Assembly (NCBI GenBank): GCA_013152845.1
Contig: JAADFM010000089.1
Coordinates: 1 to 9,042 of the forward strand
Source of the DNA: Methanobacteriota archaeon
Lineage (GTDB): Archaea; Hydrothermarchaeota; Hydrothermarchaeia; Hydrothermarchaeales; JAADFM01
Direction of reading: 5' to 3'
Length of the DNA: 9,042 bases
The notes beneath the pieces are model-generated. The model was not told the DNA's origin and searched no databases. It saw only the letters and a program-made list of their open reading frames with translations. A program made the translations under genes and the position numbers. This document shows, piece after piece, positions 1-5,303 of the stretch (position 1 is its first letter; each line of letters begins with the position of its first letter).

Positions 1-186
1 GACGTGGATGAGCTCCGACCTGCCGTCGCCGTCGAGGTCGCCTGTCAACCACGAGGTGGTGGGCGTGTAGTAGCCGAGAACGGCTTCCTCCCTGAGACCG
101 ACGATGTCGCCGGTGCTGTAACCGGGGGTGTATTCGTAAACGTACAGAGTGGTCTCGTACTGGCCGGGGGAGACGTGGATGAGCTC
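1..186 (-). repeat. 57-codon repeat unit marked by a 15-bp direct repeat
   Basis: The 15 bases at 1-15 (GACGTGGATGAGCTC) recur identically at 172-186, exactly 171 bp (57 codons) apart and in the same frame of the minus-strand gene. They encode the DELIHV/SELIHV strands. The unit length fits one FG-GAP-type propeller blade, so more copies probably lie beyond the left edge. Confidence 0.6.
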
Positions 187-273
187 ATCCTTGGGGTGGG
201 TTGGGAGCTCCCCGCCGTGGACCGGGGATGCCAGGCAGGCGATAAAAAGCATGGATACAAGAGCCCATCTCAT
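1..273 (-). CDS. Secreted FG-GAP/VCBS-type repeat protein, N-terminal part (runs off the window)
   Basis: This reading frame starts with ATG at 273 on the minus strand and stays open for 91 codons to the window edge, so only the N-terminus is seen. Residues 1-20 look like a signal peptide: a short charged start (MRW), a hydrophobic core (ALVSMLFIACLASPV) and a likely cleavage after HGG. A Cys at 13 makes a weak lipobox-like FIAC possible, but it sits deep in the core. The mature part has two copies of an ELIHV strand, at residues 30-34 and 87-91, exactly 57 residues apart. The second is preceded by GDLDGDGRS, the D-x-D-G-D-G calcium loop of FG-GAP/VCBS beta-propeller blades. A purine-rich AGAGGG lies just before the ATG. 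The protein is probably an extracellular propeller; its ligand is unknown. Seen: signal peptide, repeat and Asp-rich loop. Inferred: surface location and propeller fold. Confidence 0.75.
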   Translation of the reverse strand, partial: MRWALVSMLFIACLASPVHGGELPTHPKDELIHVSPGQYETTLYVYEYTPGYSTGDIVGLREEAVLGYYTPTTSWLTGDLDGDGRSELIHV

Positions 274-308
274 CCCTCTGCACCTGGTTTCCCTTTTTCC
301 TGGTCCCT

Positions 309-316
309 ATTAATAT
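309..316 (-). promoter_or_regulatory. Putative TATA box for the secreted repeat protein
   Basis: ATATTAAT on the minus strand is centred about 40 bp ahead of the ATG at 273. Transcription starting about 25 bp downstream would give a short leader that includes the purine-rich AGAGGG before the start codon. Assigned by position and composition only. Confidence 0.4.
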
Positions 317-343
317 CTATTGCCTTGTTCCGTCCCTGGCAAA

Positions 344-351
344 GATTTAAG
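344..351 (+). promoter_or_regulatory. Putative TATA box for hps-rraA, leaderless start likely
   Basis: GATTTAAG, preceded by AAA, is centred about 27 bp before the ATG at 375. That spacing would place transcription start at or next to the start codon. No GGTGA/GGAGG element precedes this ATG, which also fits a leaderless transcript. Confidence 0.45.
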
Positions 352-374
352 TCTGCCTGGATTGAACTATCAGT

Positions 375-1646
375 ATGGCCCACCTCCAGATTGCCCTGGA
401 CCTCCTCTCCATCGCCGATGCCCTGACCATCGCCGAGGCCTCGGTGAAGGGCGGGGCCGACTGGCTCGAGGTCGGGACACCCCTGATAAAGAACCACGGC
501 ACCACGGCCATCAACAAACTGAAGGCCTCCTTCCCGGACAGGACCATCGTGGCAGATATGAAGACCGTGGACACCGGGGACCTGGAGGTGGAAATCGCTG
601 CCAAGAACGGGGCGGATGTGGTATGCGTCCTCGGCATGGCCGGGGATTTCACCATAAAGAGGGCGGTGAACCAGGCCCGGGCACATGAGGTGAAGGTCAT
701 GGCAGACCTCCTGGGAGTGGATGACAAACTCCAGCGGGCCAGGGAACTGGAGGACCTGGGGGTGGACTACATCCTCCTCCATACGCCCCTGGATATACAG
801 AAGGTGAAGGAAGAGAAGGTGGACGCCTCCCTGGAACTATTAAGGGAGCTCACCCGGCAGGTGGGCATACCGGTGGCGGTGGCAGGCGGGATTACCCTGG
901 AGACCGCCCGGTACCTCAAAGAGGCAGGGGCGGATATCTTCGTCGTGGGCAGGACAGTGACCAAGGCAAAGGACGTGGAGGGCACCGTCAGGAAACTCTG
1001 CAGCTCGATAGGCGTGGAGGTCATCGAGAGGGAAGAGGAGGAGGTCCCGGAAGAAGAGCTCATCAGGGGCTTCGAGGAGCTGCCCACCCCCTTCATATCA
1101 GATGCCATGAAGAGGTTCGGGGCCATGCGGGGCCTGAGACCCCTGGTAAAGGGGAAGAGGATCGCGGGCAGGGCGTTCACGGTGCGGACCCTGGGCGGGG
1201 ACTGGGGGAAGGTGGTCAAGGCCGTGGATGCCGCAAGTGAGGGGGACATCATCGTTGTGGACGCCCAGGGGGTGGAGATAGCGGTATGGGGGGAACTGGC
1301 CACCCGCAGCGCCATGGCGAGGGGAATCAAGGGGGTCATCATAGACGGGGCCGTCAGGGACTCCGATGACATCAGGGCCCTGGGCTATCCGGTATGGGCC
1401 CGCTCCATCGTGCCCAACGCTGGGGAGCCCCACGGGCACGGGAAACTCGGGGCCAGGATATCCTGCGCCGGCCAGCCGGTAAGCCCCGGGGATGTGGTGG
1501 TGGCAGACGAGGTGGGGGTGGTGGTCGTCCCCGGCAGGAGGGCGGGGGAGGTCCTCAAGAAATCCCGGGAGATAGCCCTCAAGGAGAGGCGCTACAAGGA
1601 GGAGATAGAGGCGGGAAAGACCCTTTCTGAAATCTTCGGGCTCTGA
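375..1646 (+). CDS. hps: 3-hexulose-6-phosphate synthase fused to an RraA-like domain
   Basis: A 423-residue fusion. Residues 1-212 form a TIM-barrel 3-hexulose-6-phosphate synthase of the OMP decarboxylase superfamily: IALDL at 6-10, the D-x-K signature in ADMKT (D61, K63), MADLLGVDD at 109-117, and phosphate-site glycines in AVAGGI (168-173) and VGRTVT (191-196). The enzyme joins formaldehyde and ribulose 5-phosphate. In methanogens lacking a complete oxidative pentose pathway, the reverse reaction is a known route to ribulose 5-phosphate, releasing formaldehyde for Fae. After an acidic linker (E-rich, 218-229), residues 230-423 form an RraA/HMG-aldolase-like domain with GELAT (306-310), DGAVRD (324-329) and ADEVGVVVVP (377-386). 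Such fusions are often annotated as 'ribonuclease regulator', but the R328-D329-x2-D332 pattern is that of metal-dependent aldolases or decarboxylases. Cytosolic. No fae or phi gene is visible here. Identity of the first domain is secure; the role of the second is open. Confidence 0.93.
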   Translation: MAHLQIALDLLSIADALTIAEASVKGGADWLEVGTPLIKNHGTTAINKLKASFPDRTIVADMKTVDTGDLEVEIAAKNGADVVCVLGMAGDFTIKRAVNQARAHEVKVMADLLGVDDKLQRARELEDLGVDYILLHTPLDIQKVKEEKVDASLELLRELTRQVGIPVAVAGGITLETARYLKEAGADIFVVGRTVTKAKDVEGTVRKLCSSIGVEVIEREEEEVPEEELIRGFEELPTPFISDAMKRFGAMRGLRPLVKGKRIAGRAFTVRTLGGDWGKVVKAVDAASEGDIIVVDAQGVEIAVWGELATRSAMARGIKGVIIDGAVRDSDDIRALGYPVWARSIVPNAGEPHGHGKLGARISCAGQPVSPGDVVVADEVGVVVVPGRRAGEVLKKSREIALKERRYKEEIEAGKTLSEIFGL

Positions 1647-1681
1647 GCGGTATGGCACGGTAGTGGCACAAATAGCAAAAA

Positions 1682-1702
1682 CTATATATATTCTTATATA
1701 TA
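1682..1702 (+). promoter_or_regulatory. Tandem TATA-like boxes ahead of the thioredoxin reductase gene
   Basis: Two TATATATA-type stretches (1682-1691 and 1694-1702) lie in a 67-bp spacer after the hps-rraA stop. The first is centred about 27 bp before the ATG at 1714, so transcription would begin at or just before the start codon. This strong box argues that the reductase is transcribed separately from hps-rraA. It also argues against the in-frame GTG at 1663, whose reading would run through the promoter. Confidence 0.6.
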
Positions 1703-1713
1703 CCCTGGATAAT

Positions 1714-2666
1714 ATGCCCGAAGGAGAGCCCGGAGAGGAACTTCTGGAGAACTATGACGTCATCATCATAGGGGCGGGGCCGGCAGGGCTTTCCGCCGCC
1801 ATCTACGCCGCCAGGGGAAACCAGGATACGCTGGTCCTCGGCGTTCCGGGCAGGGGGGCCATCGCCAAGGTGGAGGTCCTGGACAACTACCTGGGGTTCC
1901 CCGAGGGCATCACCGGCGAGGAGCTGATGGAGCTGGCCGGGAGGCAGGCCCGGAGGTTCGGCGCCCATCTCCTCCAGGAGGAGGCCCTGGTGATAAAACA
2001 GGGGCCGGGAGGTGAGGGTTACACCGTCGAGACCCCAAACCACGCCTTCAACACCAAGGGCATCATCATCGCCACAGGCATCAAGCACGAGAGGCCGAAA
2101 ATCGAGGCCCTGGAGGAGTACGAGGGGCGGGGTGTGTCCTACTGCGTGGTCTGCGACGGTTTCTTCCACCGGGACAAGAAGGTGGGGGTCATCGGGTCCA
2201 GGGACTACGCCGCCAAGGAGGCCCTGGAGCTGCTGAGCTATACCAGGGATGTGACCATCTTCACCAACGGGGAGGAGCTGGAGCTCCAGGAAGGCCTGAG
2301 GAGGCAGGTGGAGGAGGAGGGCATCAAGGTCAATACCGAGAAGTGCAAGTCCGTCTACGGGACCGAGACGGGTACGGTGGGGGGGCTGGAGATGGAAAAC
2401 GGTGACAAGATAGAGCTCAGCGGCATCTTCGTGGCCGTGGGGACCAGCGGGGCGGTGGATTTCGCCAAGACCCTGGGTATCCAGGTGGAGGGCACCACCA
2501 TCAAGGTTGACAGGCGCATGAGCACCGGGGTCCCCCGGGTCTACGCCGCCGGGGACTGCACCGGGGGCACCGCCAGGTTGCAACCGCGGTGGGTCAGGGA
2601 GCGGATGCCGCCCTGAACCTGATAAAGGAATTGAAAGGCACAGACAAGTACGTCGATTACCACTAG
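1714..2666 (+). CDS. trxB: Thioredoxin reductase-like flavoprotein (frameshifted near the C-terminus)
   Basis: A two-domain flavoprotein disulfide reductase. From ATG 1714 it has the FAD-binding GAGPAG (residues 20-25), the redox pair C144-V-V-C147-D, and the C-terminal FAD motif YAAGDC (277-282). The reading frame then breaks: as written it ends at 2616 with an unrelated tail (RLQPRWVRERMPP). Shifting frame at 2575-2577 restores QVATAVGQGADAALN and a natural end at TAG 2664-2666, 317 residues in all, the usual family length. One missing C in GCC(C)AGG explains it. The region matching the NADPH-binding domain reads GSRDYAAKEA (161-170) instead of GGGDSA, and FTNGEEL (183-189) instead of HRRDxxR, so NADPH is probably not the donor. 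Methanogen deazaflavin-dependent reductases are a known precedent. The winged-helix gene follows after 15 bp, and a thioredoxin is next, on the other strand. It likely reduces thioredoxin in the cytosol. The family is secure; the donor is inferred. Confidence 0.88.
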
Positions 2667-2681
2667 GATAGGTGAAGGCAA

Positions 2682-3053
2682 ATGAGGAACTTTCCAGACC
2701 TGAAAACACCTTACCGGGAACTCTCCCTTGAGGAGATAATGAACTGCATGTTCGGGCTCAAGAACTTCGAGACCAAGATATATATCGAGATTATCAACCA
2801 CAGCCCGGTGACCGTCAACGAACTCGTGGAGAAATTCGACAAGGACCGCTCGACAGTACAGAGGGCCCTCCAGAACCTGGCCATGGCAAGGCTCATCTAC
2901 AGGGAGCAGAAGAACATCAAGAACGGCGGGTACTATTACGTCTACAACGCCGCTCCCTTCGATGAGGTGAAGGCCACCATCAAGGCCTCGGTCAGGAAAT
3001 GGGCCGATGCGGTCATCACCTGGGTTGACGGGATAAAGACAGGGCAGGACTAG
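2682..3053 (+). CDS. Winged helix-turn-helix transcriptional regulator (TrmB-like)
   Basis: A 123-residue protein. Residues 28-40 form a first helix (NFETKIYIEIINH) and 43-74 a helix-turn-helix (TVNELVEKFDKDRSTVQRALQNL, recognition helix about 56-67). A wing with a Lys/Gly/Tyr-rich hairpin (NIKNGGYYYVYN) covers 78-89, and 92-117 is a helix that may dimerise. It resembles the DNA-binding half of archaeal TrmB/MarR-type regulators but lacks a ligand domain. It has one Cys (C22) and so no obvious disulfide switch. GGTGA at 2671-2675 is a good ribosome binding site for the ATG at 2682. It follows the reductase by 15 bp and is probably co-transcribed with it. Its stop abuts the stop of the convergent thioredoxin gene. 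Context suggests control of this redox cluster, possibly autoregulation, but the target is inferred only. Confidence 0.85.
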   Translation: MRNFPDLKTPYRELSLEEIMNCMFGLKNFETKIYIEIINHSPVTVNELVEKFDKDRSTVQRALQNLAMARLIYREQKNIKNGGYYYVYNAAPFDEVKATIKASVRKWADAVITWVDGIKTGQD

Positions 3054-3392
3054 TCAGAGGTACTTCTCGAGGACCTTGTCGAAGTGCTCCTTGGGTGCCG
3101 CACCGATAAGGGTCTCCACCGGTTTCCCGTCCTGGAACAGCATTATGGTGGGGATGCTGGCTATCTGGAACTTCATGGCGGTCTTGGGACTTGTGTCCAC
3201 GTTGACCTTTCCGCAGAGGAGCTTCTCGTTCTCCCTGGCCAGGGCCTCGATGGTGGGGGCCACCATGTGGCAGGGCTGGCACCATTCGGCCCAGAAGTCC
3301 ACCAGGACCAGGGGGTTTTCGCTTATGACCTCGTCAAAGTTGTCATCGGTTATCTCGATGGGGGTATCGGGTGTGGTTCCGCTGGCGCTCAT
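3054..3392 (-). CDS. trxA: Thioredoxin
   Basis: A 112-residue thioredoxin with the full fold. The active site is WCQPC (W37, C38-Q39-P40-C41), in the context LVDFWAEWC. A cis-proline follows in ASIPT (P81), and FQDGKPVETLIGA at 86-98 is the usual strand-turn. The active-site spacer is Gln-Pro where most have Gly-Pro, which may tune the redox potential. An extra Cys lies at 60. There is no signal peptide, so it acts in the cytosol as a dithiol donor or disulfide reductase. The first 10 residues (MSASGTTPDT) are a flexible extension. The start at 3392 is supported by GAGGTGAGG (3397-3405) on the minus strand. It converges on the winged-helix gene with no base between the stop codons. The nearby thioredoxin reductase-like protein is its likely electron source (inference from proximity). 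Confidence 0.95.
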   Translation of the reverse strand: MSASGTTPDTPIEITDDNFDEVISENPLVLVDFWAEWCQPCHMVAPTIEALARENEKLLCGKVNVDTSPKTAMKFQIASIPTIMLFQDGKPVETLIGAAPKEHFDKVLEKYL

Positions 3393-3396
3393 CTAT

Positions 3397-3405
3397 CCTC
3401 ACCTC
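3397..3405 (-). promoter_or_regulatory. Strong ribosome binding site of thioredoxin
   Basis: GAGGTGAGG on the minus strand ends 4 bp before the ATG at 3392. It is the most complete Shine-Dalgarno-type match in the window, and it implies that thioredoxin mRNA has a leader. Confidence 0.6.
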
Positions 3406-3432
3406 TTTGGGGTCAAATCATGGGAAACCAAC

Positions 3433-3442
3433 CTTTATAAAG
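3433..3442 (-). promoter_or_regulatory. Palindromic TATA box for thioredoxin, overlapping the upstream stop codon
   Basis: CTTTATAAAG is centred about 45 bp before the thioredoxin start, leaving room for a leader of about 20 bases that contains the ribosome binding site. It includes the TAA stop (3435-3437) of the membrane-protein gene just upstream. Thioredoxin therefore probably has its own promoter while also being open to read-through from that gene. Confidence 0.5.
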
Positions 3443-4319
3443 TTTTTCTCAAGGCCGCCTCCATGACCAGGGCGGTCTTCACGGTCTCGAGGTATGCGTT
3501 GAGGAGGATGGTGCCCAGGAGGGAGAGGAGGCCCTGGAGGATCTCGAGGGATGCCTTGAGAAAGGCGCTGTCCGAGAAGGCGATTACGGGCATGAAGACG
3601 TTGGGCAGGATGAGGAAGACCACCACCGAGAGCCCGAAGGCCAGGAGGCCGTAGAGTACTACGTCCCAGAGGTGGGAGTAGACGAACTCCGCGCTTTCCC
3701 TGATGGCGGAGACCGCACCCCTTCCATGCAGGACGATTATCTGGGGGGCGAAGAGGGTGAAGAAGAAGACCGCCAGGACAGCGAGGAAGCCCGCCGCCGT
3801 GCCGAAGATGGCCAGGGCGGTCACCGCAAAGGAGCCCGCCCCCACCACCCCGGCCAGGACCGCCGGGAGGAAGGCCAGGAGGATGGCCCCCGAGGCCATG
3901 AAGGCCTGGACTATGAGGAAGGCGAGGACGGAAAGGCCGTGGCGTCTGGCGGCCTCCATGCCGCCGGCAAATGCCGCCCTGCCCTCGATACCACCGCGGG
4001 CGAGGCCTATGGTGGCGGCCCTGGCCGAGGCCCTGAGCACCAGGAAGAATGCGAAAAGGACAAGGCCCAGGAAGGCCAGGAAAACCAAAAGTTTCAGGCT
4101 GAGGGTGCCTGCGGTGAGGAACCGGTACACCGCCAGGCGGGGGTCATCGACGCCCATGGACAGGATGGACGCCCCCATGGCCAGGACGGCGAGGAATACC
4201 GCCAGGGTGAGGGCCGCGGTGTCCAGGACGTATTCAAGGAAGAAGGGGACCGCAATCTTCAGGTTCCTCTGGTAGACGTCGAGGGACCTTGAGAATATCC
4301 GGCCCACGTCCAAGGCCAT
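3435..4319 (-). CDS. Six-helix integral membrane protein of unknown function
   Basis: A 294-residue protein with about six long hydrophobic segments, roughly at residues 22-54, 72-97, 130-160, 163-190, 218-247 and 258-280. They are separated by short basic loops (RASARAATIGLARGG; MEAARRHG). The opening LDVGRIFSRSLDVYQRN, before the first segment, resembles archaeal uncharacterised membrane proteins of the glycerophosphodiesterase-membrane-domain-like type. No catalytic motif was recognised. The loop EAARRHGLS and the later SAIRESAEFVYSHLWDVVLYG look like an internal repeat of a helix-plus-membrane unit, common in that group. Start choice: ATG at 4319 shares its A with the TGA stop of the upstream gene, giving a coupled junction; GTG at 4322 would add one Met. 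It is probably co-transcribed with the eL13-HhH gene. Function unknown. Confidence 0.85.
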   Translation of the reverse strand: MALDVGRIFSRSLDVYQRNLKIAVPFFLEYVLDTAALTLAVFLAVLAMGASILSMGVDDPRLAVYRFLTAGTLSLKLLVFLAFLGLVLFAFFLVLRASARAATIGLARGGIEGRAAFAGGMEAARRHGLSVLAFLIVQAFMASGAILLAFLPAVLAGVVGAGSFAVTALAIFGTAAGFLAVLAVFFFTLFAPQIIVLHGRGAVSAIRESAEFVYSHLWDVVLYGLLAFGLSVVVFLILPNVFMPVIAFSDSAFLKASLEILQGLLSLLGTILLNAYLETVKTALVMEAALRKTL

Positions 4320-4750
4320 CACCCGGCCAGTTTCCTGCCTTCTTTTATGAACTTCTCAACCGTCGCTTTTGGAATCCCGGAGGCCTCGGAGACCTCGGCG
4401 GGGTCGCGGGCCAGGAGGTCTTCAACCGACTTCACGCCGGCAGAGGCCAGCTGCTCCTCCCTCTTGGGCCCGAGGCCCGGGATGGCCTTGAGGGGCGTGG
4501 CCTTCTGTTTCTTGGGGGCAGGTTTGGCTGCCTTGGCCTTGCCGGGCTTTTTCTTCCTGGGTGGCGCTTTGACTCCCTTGGCCATCTCCTTTAAGGCATC
4601 CACGTTCACCTGGTGGACGCTGCGTCTCCTCCGGTCCACCCGCAGGGCCAGGGCCTTTACCTGGCGCCGGGTCAGCCCGGCCTGGGTGAGCTCGCCTATC
4701 GAGAAGCCCCTCCCGGGGCGTGCGCTTTCCTTTACCAATGCTTCAGTCAT
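4319..4750 (-). CDS. eL13-like ribosomal domain fused to helix-hairpin-helix domain
   Basis: A 143-residue basic protein in three parts. Residues 11-55 match the conserved core of ribosomal protein eL13 (L13e): GRGFSIGEL, then AGLTRRQVKALAL, then VDRRRRSVHQVNVDAL, the last corresponding to the VDKRRKS-EENV block of archaeal eL13. Residues 60-85 are a Lys/Ala/Pro-rich linker. Residues 87-140 hold two helix-hairpin-helix motifs (AIPGLGPKREEQL at 89-101 and SEASGIPKATVEKF at 121-134), typical of non-specific DNA or RNA backbone binding. The domain matches are seen directly in the sequence. A role in ribosome structure or assembly is inferred from the eL13 domain. ATG 4750 is preceded by GGTGAT (4757-4762). 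The gene overlaps the membrane-protein start by one base. It is divergent from a PUA-domain gene, another RNA-binding protein. It could instead be a nucleoid protein that borrowed the eL13 fold. Confidence 0.82.
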   Translation of the reverse strand: MTEALVKESARPGRGFSIGELTQAGLTRRQVKALALRVDRRRRSVHQVNVDALKEMAKGVKAPPRKKKPGKAKAAKPAPKKQKATPLKAIPGLGPKREEQLASAGVKSVEDLLARDPAEVSEASGIPKATVEKFIKEGRKLAG

Positions 4751-4776
4751 CTTTCCATCACCGTTATGCTACAACT

Positions 4777-4784
4777 ATTTAAAT
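4777..4784. promoter_or_regulatory. Palindromic TATA-like box 1 (fits the PUA-FKBP operon)
   Basis: ATTTAAAT reads the same on both strands. It is centred about 26 bp before the ATG at 4807, the standard archaeal distance for a leaderless start of the PUA gene. It could also drive the minus-strand gene, giving transcription almost at its ATG (4750). Confidence 0.5.
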
Positions 4785-4795
4785 CACCCGGGATT

Positions 4796-4803
4796 ATTTA
4801 AAT
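4796..4803. promoter_or_regulatory. Palindromic TATA-like box 2 (fits the eL13-HhH operon)
   Basis: A second identical ATTTAAAT, 19 bp from the first, lies almost on the PUA start codon and so cannot serve that gene. On the minus strand it is centred about 50 bp before ATG 4750. That would give a leader of about 25 bases including the GGTGAT site. The two boxes thus appear to form crossed, overlapping divergent promoters. Confidence 0.45.
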
Positions 4804-4806
4804 GCA

Positions 4807-5301
4807 ATGCTGGAATTCAAGGTCTTAAGCGAGGAGGATACGGCCTGTGTCCGGGAAGGCCTCGGGGAGTTCGGGGTGGGACTGGAGGAGCTGGCCGGGG
4901 ACGGGGTCCTGGTGGGTTCTTACGGCGGGCGGCTGGAGGTGTTCCGGACCGGACGCCGGACCCTCGAGGTGATGGAGAGGGCCGGGAGGCGGCCATACTG
5001 CGCCGGGCTGTACGTGGGCGAAATCAGGGGGGGCAGGTTCCTCCTGGGCCTTGAAGGCGCTGCCATCATCGCCCCCCATACCGACAGGAAGGTGGTGGTG
5101 AACAGGAAGGCGGAACAGTTAGTTTTATATGGGAGGGATGTCCTCCATAAATCGGTCCTGCACCTTCCAAAAAACCTCAAACCTGGACACAGGTGCCTCA
5201 TTGTGGATGAAGAAGACGAGGTCCTGGGACTGGGCAGGATGGAAAAGGATTGTATCAGGAATATCATGGACAGAGGTTGGTATCTCCGAAAAGGTGAGTG
5301 A
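4807..5301 (+). CDS. PUA-domain RNA-binding protein (Nip7-like architecture)
   Basis: A 164-residue protein. The N-terminal part (1-90) is a mixed alpha/beta domain of the pre-PUA type with no catalytic motif recognised: LSEEDTACVREGLGEFG, then VLVGSYGGRLEVF and YCAGLYVGEIRGGRFLLGLE. The C-terminal part (about 92-160) is a PUA fold: KVVVNRKAEQLVLYGRDVLHKSV, then LKPGHRCLIVDEEDEVLGLGR. The AEQLVLYGRDVL segment resembles the start of the Nip7 PUA domain (AEQ-FLYG--VL), which suggests a role in ribosome biogenesis or RNA binding. No pseudouridine synthase or methyltransferase domain is present. ATG 4807 lies directly after the A/T-rich promoter with no ribosome binding site, so the mRNA is probably leaderless. 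The FKBP gene starts 2 bp after the stop, its ribosome binding site lying inside this gene. PUA assignment is fairly secure; Nip7 orthology is tentative. Confidence 0.8.
   Translation: MLEFKVLSEEDTACVREGLGEFGVGLEELAGDGVLVGSYGGRLEVFRTGRRTLEVMERAGRRPYCAGLYVGEIRGGRFLLGLEGAAIIAPHTDRKVVVNRKAEQLVLYGRDVLHKSVLHLPKNLKPGHRCLIVDEEDEVLGLGRMEKDCIRNIMDRGWYLRKGE
5293..5298 (+). promoter_or_regulatory. Ribosome binding site of the FKBP gene
   Basis: GGTGAG within the last codons of the PUA gene lies 5 bp before ATG 5304. It fixes the true FKBP start upstream of the frameshift, and against the internal GTG at 5392. Confidence 0.6.
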
Positions 5302-5303
5302 GT

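Noticed and set aside
273..374. Possible small RNA or riboswitch in the 101-bp divergent spacer
   Set aside because: The spacer is explained by two divergent TATA-like boxes and short leaders; no stable paired structure was evident by eye.
1663..1713. Upstream GTG start extending the thioredoxin reductase by 17 residues
   Set aside because: The extension would translate the TATA-rich promoter (giving TIYILIYTLDN), which lies at the correct distance for initiation at ATG 1714.
2568..2620. Programmed ribosomal frameshift in the reductase
   Set aside because: No slippery run or downstream stem was recognised, and a single missing C in a C run is the simpler explanation.
1579..2709. 376-codon open frame on the minus strand opposite the thioredoxin reductase gene
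   Set aside because: It is the antisense shadow of a GC-rich gene: Pro/Gly/Leu/His-rich, no recognisable domain, overlapping the promoter and three genes on the other strand.
3672..4292. 206-codon plus-strand frame opposite the membrane protein
   Set aside because: Extremely Gly/Glu/Arg/Asp-rich translation without domain features; the opposite frame gives six clean membrane helices and a coupled start, so this is a shadow.
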